From the NCBI GenBank assembly GCA_020630975.1, contig JAHDID010000042.1, positions 1-53,449 on the forward strand: a DNA stretch of 53,449 nucleotides, written 5' to 3'. Below, piece after piece: positions 18,801 to 27,500 of this stretch; the stretch's first letter is position 1, and each line of letters starts with the position of its first letter. A program made the translations under genes and the position numbers. The notes beneath the pieces were generated by a model that saw only the letters and a list, made by a program, of their open reading frames with translations, had not been told where the DNA came from and did no database searches. The stretch comes from Verrucomicrobiota bacterium (GTDB taxonomy: Bacteria; Verrucomicrobiota; Verrucomicrobiia; Verrucomicrobiales; DEV007).

Positions 18801-18889
18801 CATAAACCAGTGGTGAGCCAAGCGGTTAGCAGTCCCAAAGCGAAACAAGGGAACCGCAAACATCGAAGACCGCTGTCAGTAACTTTCAT
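15803..18889 (-). CDS. PSCyt1-DUF1549-DUF1553 protein (PSD1 type), unit A
   Basis: About 1028 residues from the ATG at 18889; an upstream ATG at 18907 is less likely. A signal peptide is followed by a planctomycete cytochrome-c-like domain with [17 protein letters not shown] and [10 protein letters not shown]. DUF1549 follows ([40 protein letters not shown]), with a second haem-like site [20 protein letters not shown]. A middle beta-rich region leads to C-terminal DUF1553 ([40 protein letters not shown]). It is a large periplasmic or surface protein. The family co-occurs with sulfatases and DUF1501 in PVC glycan loci; its activity is unknown. It is the first gene of the unit downstream of module A. 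Confidence 0.9.
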   Translation of the reverse strand: [1028 protein letters not shown]

Positions 18890-18920
18890 GCTGCAAACCG
18901 TAGGCAAACCAAGCCAAAAA

Positions 18921-19010
18921 TAAAAGCCTTGTTTTTCATAAATAGGATAGTCATCCTATTAAGGATGAATTCAAAGGCTATTGATTCTCCTCAAGATGAG
19001 GTTCGTTCGC
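18921..19010. promoter_or_regulatory. Shared operator/promoter module, copy A
   Basis: Aligned with copies B, C and D. It keeps a T-rich CTTGTTTTTCATAAATAGG stretch, the dyad CATCCTATTAAGGATG at 18952-18967, and GATTCTCCTCAAGATGAG. It lies directly upstream of the unit A PSD1 gene. The dyad with 5 bp half-sites GGATG/CATCC is the best operator candidate. Most diverged of the four copies. Confidence 0.65.
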
Positions 19011-19033
19011 TGGCGTTTAGGGAAACGTGCTGA
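18965..19033 (+). pseudogene. Relic of an iclR 5' end at module A
   Basis: ATG at 18965 opens a 22-codon frame, MNSKAIDSPQDEVRSL then AFRETC, then stop. It lines up with the start of the real IclR protein, MNEAPNDSPRDETF, at the same distance from the operator. This suggests a divergent iclR gene once stood here. Between it and 19180 I see no recognisable coding remainder. Confidence 0.55.
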
Positions 19034-19179
19034 GCATTATCTGAAGGTCGCTTTCGCAAAAAAGAGAACCCTGAGAGCGAGGAAACCTTTTTTCTAAAGC
19101 GACCAAATACCACTTTTACTTAAGTCTGAAATCAAAGCCGGCCCCATAACCATATCAACGTCTTAGCTCTAACGAATAG

Positions 19180-19253
19180 TCAGAGTTCCTCCGTGACGCC
19201 AATCTGCGCAGCCTGTCGTCGGTCAGCGGGCGGGTTGTTAGAGAAAGGCGCAT
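19180..19253 (-). pseudogene. uxuA 5' fragment
   Basis: The minus strand from the ATG at 19253 reads MRLSLTTRPLTDDRLR, then QIGVTEEL, then stop (with a three-residue gap). The intact mannonate dehydratase starts MRLSLVTRPMTDDKLR. The fragment begins 7 bp after the GH32 stop, so the unit headed by module B once continued with a uxuA copy, as unit C still does. Confidence 0.8.
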
Positions 19254-19260
19254 GGTATGC

Positions 19261-20808
19261 TTAGTTCGGTTGCCAAATTTTGTTCTTTCTCGCCCCGTGG
19301 TAGCCCTGGTTGGTGGGTTTCAGGGGCCAGACCTCGAGCGTTTTGAAAGTCGTCGTCGTGCCGTAGGTGTAGGCAGTGACACCGCTGCCGGAACGCCAAT
19401 CCAAATCAGCGGCAATCATCGCCTGCCGATCGTTGACGAATACCTCGACGAGATACTTGTCGATATAGATTCGGACATCCACGTCTTCGCCCTCGGGCAG
19501 ATCGGCCACGGCGAAAGGCGCTTTGGTCGTGCCTACCTGAAGCGTCCGGTGAGCGGGATCGATGATCACTGGCAGGCCCTCTTTCTCCTCCCCGGTGAAA
19601 AGCCGCAGGCCGAATCGTTTGCGCTTCGCTGCGCTGCGATCGACGGTGAGCCGCAGCTCGCAGGCGTCCCCCGGCAGATCGGTGATTTGTTTCAGGTTAT
19701 GCTTACCCCATACGCCAGGGCCGATTTTCACCTCAAAGTCTTCAAAAAACTGTCGCTCGCCGCGCAAAGTTTCGAGTTCGCGCAGCGGCCGGATGCGCAG
19801 TGTGCCGTCGTCCGCGAGGCTCAGCTCACGCGGTAGGGACTGGATGGTCTTCTGGTCGATCCGTTCGTCGAGCGTGGACAGCCAGGCCCACATCACACGG
19901 CGCCCGTCCTCGGCGAGGACACTTTCGGGCGCGAAGAAATCGGCTTGCGGCAGGGGCCAGGCGGGCGGTTCGAGGAAGTGAGGCCCCTGATCGGCTCGCG
20001 GCCAGTTCATGCGGGCGTGGGTTTCAGGCACGAATTGCTCCTTCTCCGCATCCCAGTCGCCCAGGTAGTATCGGCAGCCGTGGCTGTGGCTGATGCAGAG
20101 GAGCATCCACTTGTCTCCGATTGGAAAGAAGTTCGCGCAGGAAATATCCTCGCCGAGCAACACGTCGTCCGGCTCGTGGGAGAGGAATGGCCCCACATGG
20201 GTCCAGTTCTTCAGGTCGGTGGACTTGAAAAGCGGCTGCTCGTGGCCACCGGAAATCGCGTAGTAAGTATCGCCGATGAGGAAAAGGTCGGGATCCCAGT
20301 GGCGCTTGATGTCCGTCTCCGATCCATCAGCGTTTTTCACCTCGATCGGGTAGGGCTTTTCCCAGGCGGACAGTTTTCTGTCTTTGGCAATAGTGATATG
20401 GTTGCGCTTGGAGAGCCGACCGTGGTAGATCGCCGCCGGCCTGCCGTCCTTGGTGAAAAAACCCGTGCCGCTGAACATGCCGTGACCGGTGAACGATTGT
20501 TGCAGCTTGGTCGGCTGCCAGGTCCAATGCAGCATATCGGGACTGGTGACGTGGACAAAGGCGAAGGATTTTTCTTCCCCCTCCATGGTTCGCAGGATGT
20601 AGTGCAAATGGTACGTTCCATCCAGAAAAAACGCCGCGTTGGGATCACCCGGCCGACTGTCTTCGCCCGGATGCATCAGGTGGTAGTTCAGCGCGAGCGG
20701 GTCAGCATCGTCGTCAGCCCAGCTCACACTTGCCGCAGCAAGGATGGTGGAGGTGATAAGGACGACGGGGTGATGGCTTTTGAGCTTCCTGTTCTTCTTG
20801 AATTTCAT
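19261..20808 (-). CDS. GH32-type secreted glycosidase
   Basis: A 515-residue protein with a signal peptide whose core is VVLITSTILAAASVSWA. The GH32 propeller shows GDPNAAFFLDGTYHLHY (candidate nucleophile Asp55), RHWDPDLFLIGDTYY (Asp172, for the RDP motif) and GEDISCANFFPIGDKWMLL (Glu220 close to Cys224, for the ECP motif, but shifted). A beta-sandwich ends with VDVRIYIDKYLVEVFVNDRQ. Likely acts on fructan-like or other beta-linked sugars in the periplasm. It is the only intact gene of unit B, followed by a uxuA relic. Its signal peptide is related at DNA level to that of the PSD1 protein at 24.5 kb, as if promoter and leader were copied together. Confidence 0.82.
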   Translation of the reverse strand: MKFKKNRKLKSHHPVVLITSTILAAASVSWADDDADPLALNYHLMHPGEDSRPGDPNAAFFLDGTYHLHYILRTMEGEEKSFAFVHVTSPDMLHWTWQPTKLQQSFTGHGMFSGTGFFTKDGRPAAIYHGRLSKRNHITIAKDRKLSAWEKPYPIEVKNADGSETDIKRHWDPDLFLIGDTYYAISGGHEQPLFKSTDLKNWTHVGPFLSHEPDDVLLGEDISCANFFPIGDKWMLLCISHSHGCRYYLGDWDAEKEQFVPETHARMNWPRADQGPHFLEPPAWPLPQADFFAPESVLAEDGRRVMWAWLSTLDERIDQKTIQSLPRELSLADDGTLRIRPLRELETLRGERQFFEDFEVKIGPGVWGKHNLKQITDLPGDACELRLTVDRSAAKRKRFGLRLFTGEEKEGLPVIIDPAHRTLQVGTTKAPFAVADLPEGEDVDVRIYIDKYLVEVFVNDRQAMIAADLDWRSGSGVTAYTYGTTTTFKTLEVWPLKPTNQGYHGARKNKIWQPN

Positions 20809-20879
20809 AGATCGTTGTCAGAGATACCTACTTCACTGCGTCCGGCCCAGAGTGAGATTGGCCGCCATGTTGCGGACCA

Positions 20880-21010
20880 TAGAAAAAACGAGCCAATGAT
20901 AAAACCACATTTTTCACAAATGGGATAGGCATCCTGTAAAGGATCGAGTGAGAGCCCAATGATTCTCCTCGGGATGAGACGCTCCGTGATGACGCATCTT
21001 CGACTGGCTT
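20880..21010. promoter_or_regulatory. Shared operator/promoter module, copy B
   Basis: It contains GAGCCAATGATAAAACCACA, TTTTTCACAAATGGGATAGG, the dyad CATCCTGTAAAGGATC, and CAATGATTCTCCTCGGGATG. It is closest to copy C on the promoter side and to copy D on the iclR side. It sits upstream of the GH32 gene; the SDR gene begins 84 bp beyond it on the other strand. Confidence 0.75.
20943..21005 (+). pseudogene. Relic of an iclR 5' end at module B
   Basis: In the frame of iclR codon 1 this reads I-E-stop-EPNDSPRDETLRDDASST. The functional iclR reads MNEAPNDSPRDETFRDYASP. The start codon is lost (ATC) and codon 3 is a stop. About 21 codons match before similarity ends. Confidence 0.75.
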
Positions 21011-21093
21011 TGACGAGATCATCTCCTGATCGGAAAGTCACAGGGTTATCTGACCCCATTTTCTACGACCACTCATTATCAATTTTATAAACT

Positions 21094-21834
21094 ATGACAA
21101 CCACAAGAACAGACTTGAAACCACTAGTCACAATCACTGGAGCCAGCTCAGGTATCGGTGCGGCTACCGCCAAAGCCTTTTCTCAAGCTGGACACCCATT
21201 GCTTTTATTGGCCAGGCGGATCGATCGGATGCAGGCGCTGGACTTGCCGGATGCTATCTGCAAAGAAGTGGATGTGCTGGATCGCGAGGCCATCGCTTCC
21301 GCTATCGAAGAGGCAGAGGCCAAATTCGGTCCTACAGAGTATTTTATCAATAATGCCGGTGTCATGCACAATGGTGATCCCATCACTCAGGATCCTGAAG
21401 AGTGGGATCGGATGATTGATGTAAACCTCAAAGGTGTGATGAATGGCATCCACGCAGTGTTGCCTGGAATGGTCGAGCGAGAGTCGGGTACGATTGTCAA
21501 TATGGGCTCGATCGCCGGTCGTAAAACCTTTGGCACGCACTCGGTCTATTGCGGCACCAAATTCGGGGTCCACGCCATCACCGAAACCATTCGCGAAGAA
21601 GTCTCTCAGAAAAATGTCCGATTGATCACCATGGCGCCAGGGATGGTCGGCACTGAGCTGATCGAGACCATCACTGACCCGGCAGCAAAGCAGGGTTGGC
21701 TGGACTACGCCGAGTCGATTGGCGGCCCTCTGGTACCCGAAGATATCGCTGATGCTATTGTCTGGGCATGCCAAGCTCCACAGAGGATGTGCGTGCGCGA
21801 GATGGTGATCTGTCCAACGCGTCAGGAGCCGTAG
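21094..21834 (+). CDS. Short-chain dehydrogenase/reductase
   Basis: A 246-residue classical SDR. TGASSGIGAATAKAF near residues 14-28 is the Rossmann cofactor loop, NNAGVM is structural, and Ser in NMGSIAG with YCGTK (YxxxK) form the active site. There is no signal peptide, so it is cytoplasmic. SDRs of this type oxidise or reduce sugars, sugar acids or alcohols with NAD(P). Next to mannonate dehydratase, a role as a fructuronate/mannonate or related sugar-acid reductase is plausible but unproven. It is one of two complete plus-strand genes in this locus, divergent from the GH32 gene across module B, so it may share the control region. Confidence 0.85.
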   Translation: MTTTRTDLKPLVTITGASSGIGAATAKAFSQAGHPLLLLARRIDRMQALDLPDAICKEVDVLDREAIASAIEEAEAKFGPTEYFINNAGVMHNGDPITQDPEEWDRMIDVNLKGVMNGIHAVLPGMVERESGTIVNMGSIAGRKTFGTHSVYCGTKFGVHAITETIREEVSQKNVRLITMAPGMVGTELIETITDPAAKQGWLDYAESIGGPLVPEDIADAIVWACQAPQRMCVREMVICPTRQEP

Positions 21835-21858
21835 CTCTTTAAGGATTAAATCTATACA

Positions 21859-21899
21859 AAGTGTACCCGGTACACCTTTTTTATGTACCGGGTACACTT
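21859..21899. terminator. Perfect 16 bp hairpin between convergent genes
   Basis: AAGTGTACCCGGTACA at 21859-21874 pairs with TGTACCGGGTACACTT at 21884-21899, with a T-rich loop. It lies 24 bp after the SDR stop and before the convergent uxuA end. It could serve as a terminator on either strand, though no clear T-tract follows. It shares the GGGTACA core with other repeats in the window, so it may be a REP-like element. Confidence 0.5.
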
Positions 21900-21935
21900 C
21901 ACAAATTCATGCTGGTTTGTATACGTTTCTCCTTT

Positions 21936-21974
21936 ATTTAACAGGGTACAATGACTCATCATACCCTGTTAAAT
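21936..21974. terminator. Perfect 13 bp hairpin between convergent genes
   Basis: ATTTAACAGGGTA at 21936-21948 pairs with TACCCTGTTAAAT at 21962-21974 over a 13 bp loop. This second hairpin in the same 200 bp gap would fit a bidirectional terminator for SDR and uxuA. Confidence 0.5.
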
Positions 21975-22040
21975 GAGGGGATTTTCTTGATTGTTCCAAG
22001 TGGAAAAAAATTCTGAACTATGGTTGGAGGCTACGCCTCG

Positions 22041-23012
22041 CTATAACTTTCTGGCAGATTCAATGAGGCCCTGCATATAGCCAATAGCGTGGAGGCGTCC
22101 GAGCATGGTGTAGCCGGCGTGGTCGGTAGATTCGCCTTGTAACACCGGGACGTGGTCGGGCCGAATGGGGCCGTCAAAGCCGATCTCCAGGTAGGTGCGA
22201 ATGGCCTCGGCCATGTCAGTCGGGCCGTTGTCGTGAAAAGTTTCCACGAACTTCGGTACAGCGCCACGCACATCCCGGAAGTGTACATATTTGATGCTGT
22301 CTCCGAAGTGACGAATGTTCTCTATCACGTCAACGCCCATTGATGCAAAACTCCCCTGGCAGAAACACATCCCGTTCGCCGGGCTGGATGACAGGCTAAG
22401 CAACCGATCAAAGGCCGCGGGTGAGATCATGATCTGATCGTAACCGCGAAAGGGTGACATGGGCGGATCGTCGGGATGACAGGCCAGGGCTACCCCTTCC
22501 TTTTCGGCAACCGGCAACAAGCGCTCCAGGAAATATTCCAAATTTTCCCAGAGCCTGTCCGCCGGAACCCGGTCTTCCGCTGCAGTTTCGGAGTCGCGGG
22601 AAGTTCCATCGGCAAGAAGTGTCGAAACCGACTCCATCTCATTCGCGTCAAAGGCCGACACCAATGCTCCACCTCGCTCCGGCACTTCAACCGAGGTGCG
22701 GTTCCAGTTTCCGCTTGGCATAAAGTTGTAACAGAGAATCGGAATCTCAAGCCGGCCCATTTGGCGAATGACGTTCGCGATTTCCTCGATGTCTTCATCG
22801 CGCCCGTCCTGTCCCAGCACGGGGCGGACCAACGGCAAGTTATTTTCGATGACGGCGAGACGCAACCCGATCGCGGTAATGCGCGCATGCAACGCATCGA
22901 AACCCTCCGGTTCCGGCCTCGGACAGTCGGCGACTATATCGGTGACGCCGATCTGAGCAGCCAGGCGCAGCTTATCGTCGGTCATCGGGCGGGTGACTAG
23001 AGAAAGGCGCAT
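22041..23012 (-). CDS. uxuA: Mannonate dehydratase
   Basis: A 323-residue cytoplasmic protein, shorter than the E. coli enzyme (about 394). Family blocks are clear: ACHPDDPPMSPFRGYDQI, GMCFCQGSFASMG, YVHFRDVRG, FVETFHDNGPTDM and RPDHVPVLQGE. These supply the metal-binding His, Cys and Asp residues. The enzyme dehydrates D-mannonate to 2-keto-3-deoxygluconate, linking uronate breakdown to central metabolism. It is the third gene of unit C, after DUF1501. The presence of a uronate enzyme argues that the glycan handled here contains uronic acids. Confidence 0.93.
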   Translation of the reverse strand: MRLSLVTRPMTDDKLRLAAQIGVTDIVADCPRPEPEGFDALHARITAIGLRLAVIENNLPLVRPVLGQDGRDEDIEEIANVIRQMGRLEIPILCYNFMPSGNWNRTSVEVPERGGALVSAFDANEMESVSTLLADGTSRDSETAAEDRVPADRLWENLEYFLERLLPVAEKEGVALACHPDDPPMSPFRGYDQIMISPAAFDRLLSLSSSPANGMCFCQGSFASMGVDVIENIRHFGDSIKYVHFRDVRGAVPKFVETFHDNGPTDMAEAIRTYLEIGFDGPIRPDHVPVLQGESTDHAGYTMLGRLHAIGYMQGLIESARKL

Positions 23013-23029
23013 ATCGTTTTCTTTATTGA

Positions 23030-24484
23030 TTAAGCTAACAAGTCGTGAATGACTTTAGCGGGTTCTACTCCGGTGAGTTTTTGATTCAGCCCCTGATAAG
23101 GGAAGGAGAATTTCTCGTGATCGTATCCCAGTTGGTGCAAAATAGTGGCGTGGAGATCTCTGATATGGACAGGGTTTTTCACTATATTGTAGCTAAAATC
23201 ATCTGTTTCTCCATACACCGTCCCGCCTTTGATACCGCCGCCGGCCATCCACATGGAAAAGCAGCGAGGGTGGTGATCGCGGCCGTAGTTGGTAGCGGTG
23301 AGGCCTCCCTGGGAATAAATGGTGCGACCGAATTCTCCTCCCCAGATGACCAGGGTATCATCGAGGAGACCACGCTGCTTCAAATCCTGAATCAAAGCAT
23401 AACAGGGCTGGTCCATCTCTTTACAAAGATTAGGTAAGCGCCCCGTGACATCAGCATGGGTGTCCCAGCTGTTTTTGTAAACCTGGACAAAACGCACTCC
23501 TTTTTCGATCAGCCTCCTCGACATAAGCAGAGTGTTAGCAAAGGTGCCGGACTCCCGGGCCTCTTCTCCATATAGAGAAAACGTCGATTCCTTCTCGTCC
23601 TTTAAGTCGACCAGGTTCGGGACGCTGCTTTGCATACGAAAAGCCATCTCGTACTGTTGAATCCTGGTGACCGTGTCGGGGTCCGGAGTCTGATTGAGCT
23701 GGAATTCGTTCATTTCCTTAAGGCCATCCAGCATCTTTCTGCGTAGACTGGATGAAACTCCGGCAGGATTATTGATGTATAGAATGGGGTCTCCTGAGTT
23801 ACGGAATGACACTCCAGCATGTTTCCCGGGCAGATAACCGCTGCTCCAGAGTTTTCCGGAAATCGCCTGAATCTGATACTGCAAAATATTCCTCGCTACC
23901 AATACGACAAAGGCTGGTAGATTTTCGTTTGCTGCCCCCAGTCCGTATGATGCCCATGATCCTAAGCAAGGTCCTCCCGCGACCTGATTCCCGGTCTGCA
24001 TGGCTGTAATCGCCGGCTCATGATTGATCGCTTCGGTATGCATACTGCGGACCAGGCAAATATCATCTGCGCATTTGCCCATCCAGGGAAGCAGGTCGCT
24101 GTTCATCCACATGCCACTTTCACCTCTTTGGGCAAAGTTATATACGGAAGGTGCGATAGGAAAACGGGCTTGATTCGATGTCATCCCGGTGAGCCTTTGC
24201 CCATTGATCACACTTTCCGGCAGGTCTTTATTGTACCACTTTTTCATTTCCGGTTTGTAATCAAACAAGTCCATCTGAGGCGGTCCGCCTACCATGTGAA
24301 GGTAGATGATACGTTTAGCCTTTGCAGGGAATTGAAGTGGTATTCCCCCATCTGAGGCTGGGCCGGCACCAGCTGCTGAGCTGAACGCCGGGCGATTTAA
24401 CAAGGAACCAAGCGCCAGACCTCCGAGAAGATTGCCGCCTTGAGTAAAGAATTTTCTGCGAGTGGGGTTCTCTAAAGAGATCAT
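23030..24484 (-). CDS. DUF1501 protein, exported
   Basis: A 484-residue DUF1501 protein, paralogous to the one at 12.6 kb. The Tat-like N-terminus is NPTRRKFFTQGGNLLGGLAL. Motifs include KRIIYLHMVGGPPQMDLFDY, LVIWGGEFGRTIYSQGG and GRDHHPRCFSMWMAGGGIKG. It follows its PSD1 partner by 21 bp and precedes uxuA by 17 bp, so the three genes form an operon. Catalytic role unknown. Confidence 0.9.
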   Translation of the reverse strand: MISLENPTRRKFFTQGGNLLGGLALGSLLNRPAFSSAAGAGPASDGGIPLQFPAKAKRIIYLHMVGGPPQMDLFDYKPEMKKWYNKDLPESVINGQRLTGMTSNQARFPIAPSVYNFAQRGESGMWMNSDLLPWMGKCADDICLVRSMHTEAINHEPAITAMQTGNQVAGGPCLGSWASYGLGAANENLPAFVVLVARNILQYQIQAISGKLWSSGYLPGKHAGVSFRNSGDPILYINNPAGVSSSLRRKMLDGLKEMNEFQLNQTPDPDTVTRIQQYEMAFRMQSSVPNLVDLKDEKESTFSLYGEEARESGTFANTLLMSRRLIEKGVRFVQVYKNSWDTHADVTGRLPNLCKEMDQPCYALIQDLKQRGLLDDTLVIWGGEFGRTIYSQGGLTATNYGRDHHPRCFSMWMAGGGIKGGTVYGETDDFSYNIVKNPVHIRDLHATILHQLGYDHEKFSFPYQGLNQKLTGVEPAKVIHDLLA

Positions 24485-24505
24485 CGTTTGTCCATACGGT
24501 TTAGG

Positions 24506-27500
24506 TTACTTCTTGAGCGTTTCGTCCAGGTTGAAGACCTGGTTCGTCACCATAGTAAGGGCTGCCACTTCTACTGGAGGCAGTTCGGAATCGGCTTTTG
24601 TTTCTCCCAGGTTGACTAACTTCGAGGCTTCGTCCGGGTGATCACGATAGTGATCGAGAAAAATGTGGTGATTCGATACTAATATCTTTAGCTCCTCTTC
24701 TCTCAGTGGTCTCAGGAGGACTCGTTGGCTCACTTCTCTGACGGCTTCTGAGGGAGTGGTGCCCTTCCCGGATTGCAGAACCTTTTCAGCCAAAACACGT
24801 GAGGCTTCGACGAACTGAATGTCATTCATCGTGACTAACGCCTGGAGCGGGGTATTGGTTCTCTCTCGCTTTACGGTACAGACATCTCTACTCGGAGCAT
24901 TGAAGATCTCCATATTCGGGGATGGAGCCATACGTTTCCAGAAGTTATAGACGGTTCGGCGATAGAGGCCTTCGTCTTTATCCTGCTCATAAATCGTCGT
25001 ATTGGCATTTCTAAAATCAGGGAGTCCCACCATATTCCAAATGTCGTTGGGTTGATAAGGCCGAGCACCGGGCCCGCTTGTTTTATCTGAAAGCAGCCCG
25101 CTAATGGTAAGTGCATAGTCCCTGATCATCTCCGCATCCATACGGAAAGAAGCGGCCCGGCTAAGAAGGCGATTCTCTGGATCGGCAGCATAAGAATGAG
25201 AATTGGCAGATCGCGCCTGGCGATAGGTCGCAGATAGGAAAATCTGGCGGAAGAAACGTTTCACATCCCAGTCACTTTGAAAATCTTTAGCCAACCAATC
25301 CAATAATTCGGGATGACTGGGAATTTCTCCCATGATGCCAAAATCGCTGGGAGTATTGACCAGGCCCACTCCGAAAATCTCCTGCCAGAACCGGTTTACC
25401 GTCACGCGAGCGGTCAGGGGATTTTCTTCGGAAACTAACCATTGAGCCAGCCCTAATCGATTCGCTGGTTGATCTTCACTCAATGCCCCGAGTGCGGCGG
25501 GGATAGCCGCCACGACTTCCTCACCTTTCTGAGTGTAGTCTCCCCGTTCCAGGATATGGGCCATGGGAGTCGAGTTTTTCTTTTCCTCTTGAATCAGGGA
25601 AATCGTACTGCGTTCCTTTATAGAGTTTTGCTCTGCGACAAGTTTCTGTTTTACTGTCGATAGCTTTTGCAACTCGCTGTCGACTCGTTCCAGATAGAAA
25701 TTTCTAACAGTAGCACTCTGGAGCGGCGTTCTTTCCGCCCGGGGAATTCTCAACGCAGAAGAGGCTGTCGAAAACCGTGCAAGTAAACCTACCTGAGGCG
25801 AAGTGATCGCGCCGGCATGGAGCCGCACGTCCTGGATGGTCCCGCTCAAGGTAAGTGGTCCGTTAGGCGCGAAATCCACGATAGGCTTCTTTAGGTCTGG
25901 CTTTTCAAGAGAGGTAAGATCGAGCCGGACTGGTGCCGTCCCTTTGTACAACAAAACACCTCCGTAGCTCAGCCTGAACTGAGCATCTTCCTTATCCAAA
26001 ACAGGACCTCCTCTAAAGGTGATGTAACTCCACTGACCAGGCGGAAAAATCTTTACGCGAGTTGCTTTTAGCTCGTAGCTGAGATTTTTGTCTTTATATA
26101 TAGTAATGCTAAGCCCCAGCCCTTCCCGAATGATTTCCCAACCTCTGCCCGTAACCGGATCGATCTGTTTAGCGATCAATCCTTTCTCTTTACCGCTACC
26201 ACCATAGATCCATGCCGAGAATGTTAGGCCCACTACTTCATCATCCGGGGCTAGAGGATGAGTCGACAGAGGGGATTTTAGTTCAAACACGGCACCGGTC
26301 TTTGCCTCGACATCGGGGTGAGACTCGACTTCTCCCAATGATAGCTTTTCTTCGGTGCCACCCCGAATCATGATCTGTTTCTCAGGACCGCCTCCCAGAG
26401 GTAGAGCCGCGAGAAGAGGCTGCGAGACTAATGATTCTTCCACCACTTTCCAGGGCCGGTTCTTCTGCCACTCGATTAAGGAGGGAGCGACAGCGGCAAT
26501 TCTTGAGGAACGTTGTTGATCAATATCCGCTATCTCGACCGGTAACTCAGCCCATCTTTCCTCATCTTTAGCCGCAGGGATTACGACTGTAGCAGATCTA
26601 CCATCTTTTGTGTTCGCATCGTGAGAAGGTGACGTTGTATTGCGGAAAAACGCTGCCAGGCTATAGTAATCCCTGGCCGTGATCGGATCGAACTTGTGGT
26701 CATGACATTGAGCACAATTCGTAGTAAGCCCCAGGTAAACCCAACCTAAGGTCTGAACGTGATCGGCAGCATAGTTTGCCAGATTCTCCTCAGCGATGGT
26801 GCCCGCCTCGTTCGTGGTCGGATTGCAGCGCTGAAAACCTGTAGCGATCAGTTGATTCCTGGTAGGTTTTTCTAAAAGGTCACCAGCCAGCTGTTCTATC
26901 GTAAACTGATCAAACGGAACGTTATCGTTATAGGCATTGATTACCCAGTCACGGTAGGGCCAAATTTCCCGATAGTTATCGATGTGGACGCCGTGAGTGT
27001 CCGCATACCGGGCTGCGTCTAACCAATATCTGGCGCGGTGCTCGCCGTATCGTGGCGAAGCCAGTAAGGTATCGATATAAGTGGTCCACGCTTCATCTGA
27101 TGAATCGTTTACCAGTTTCTCTACCTGCTCCCAGGTAGGTGGCAGGCCCGTAATGTCCAAAGCTGCCCGCCTGGCAAGGGTGTAGCGATCAGCTGTTGGA
27201 GTTACCTCCAGGTTTGCTTCCCGCACTTTCTTTAAGACGAAGCGGTCGATGGCATTTTGAGACCATTCGTCGCCCTCGATTATCGGAACGGCGGGAGATG
27301 CAGGGTTAATAAAACTCCAGTGAGGCTCCCAGTTAGCACCTTGAGCAATCCACTGACGAATGATCTCGATTTCCTCAGCCTTGATCGTTTCGTGAGCATC
27401 GGGAGGAGGCATCACATCGTCGGGGTCGCCTGTCGTCAGCCTCTCGTAGAGAGGACTGTTCCCGGGCTCGCCCTTTACCACGGTTGGGCCATTTTCTGGG

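Noticed and set aside
19945-20928. A 327-codon open frame on the plus strand opposite the GH32 gene
   Set aside because: It is fully antisense to a well-supported GH32 gene, shows no domain, and runs through module B. It is a composition shadow.
21205-21897. A 230-codon minus-strand frame opposite the SDR gene
   Set aside because: The plus strand carries all SDR motifs in order; the antisense frame runs into the hairpin downstream and has no motif.
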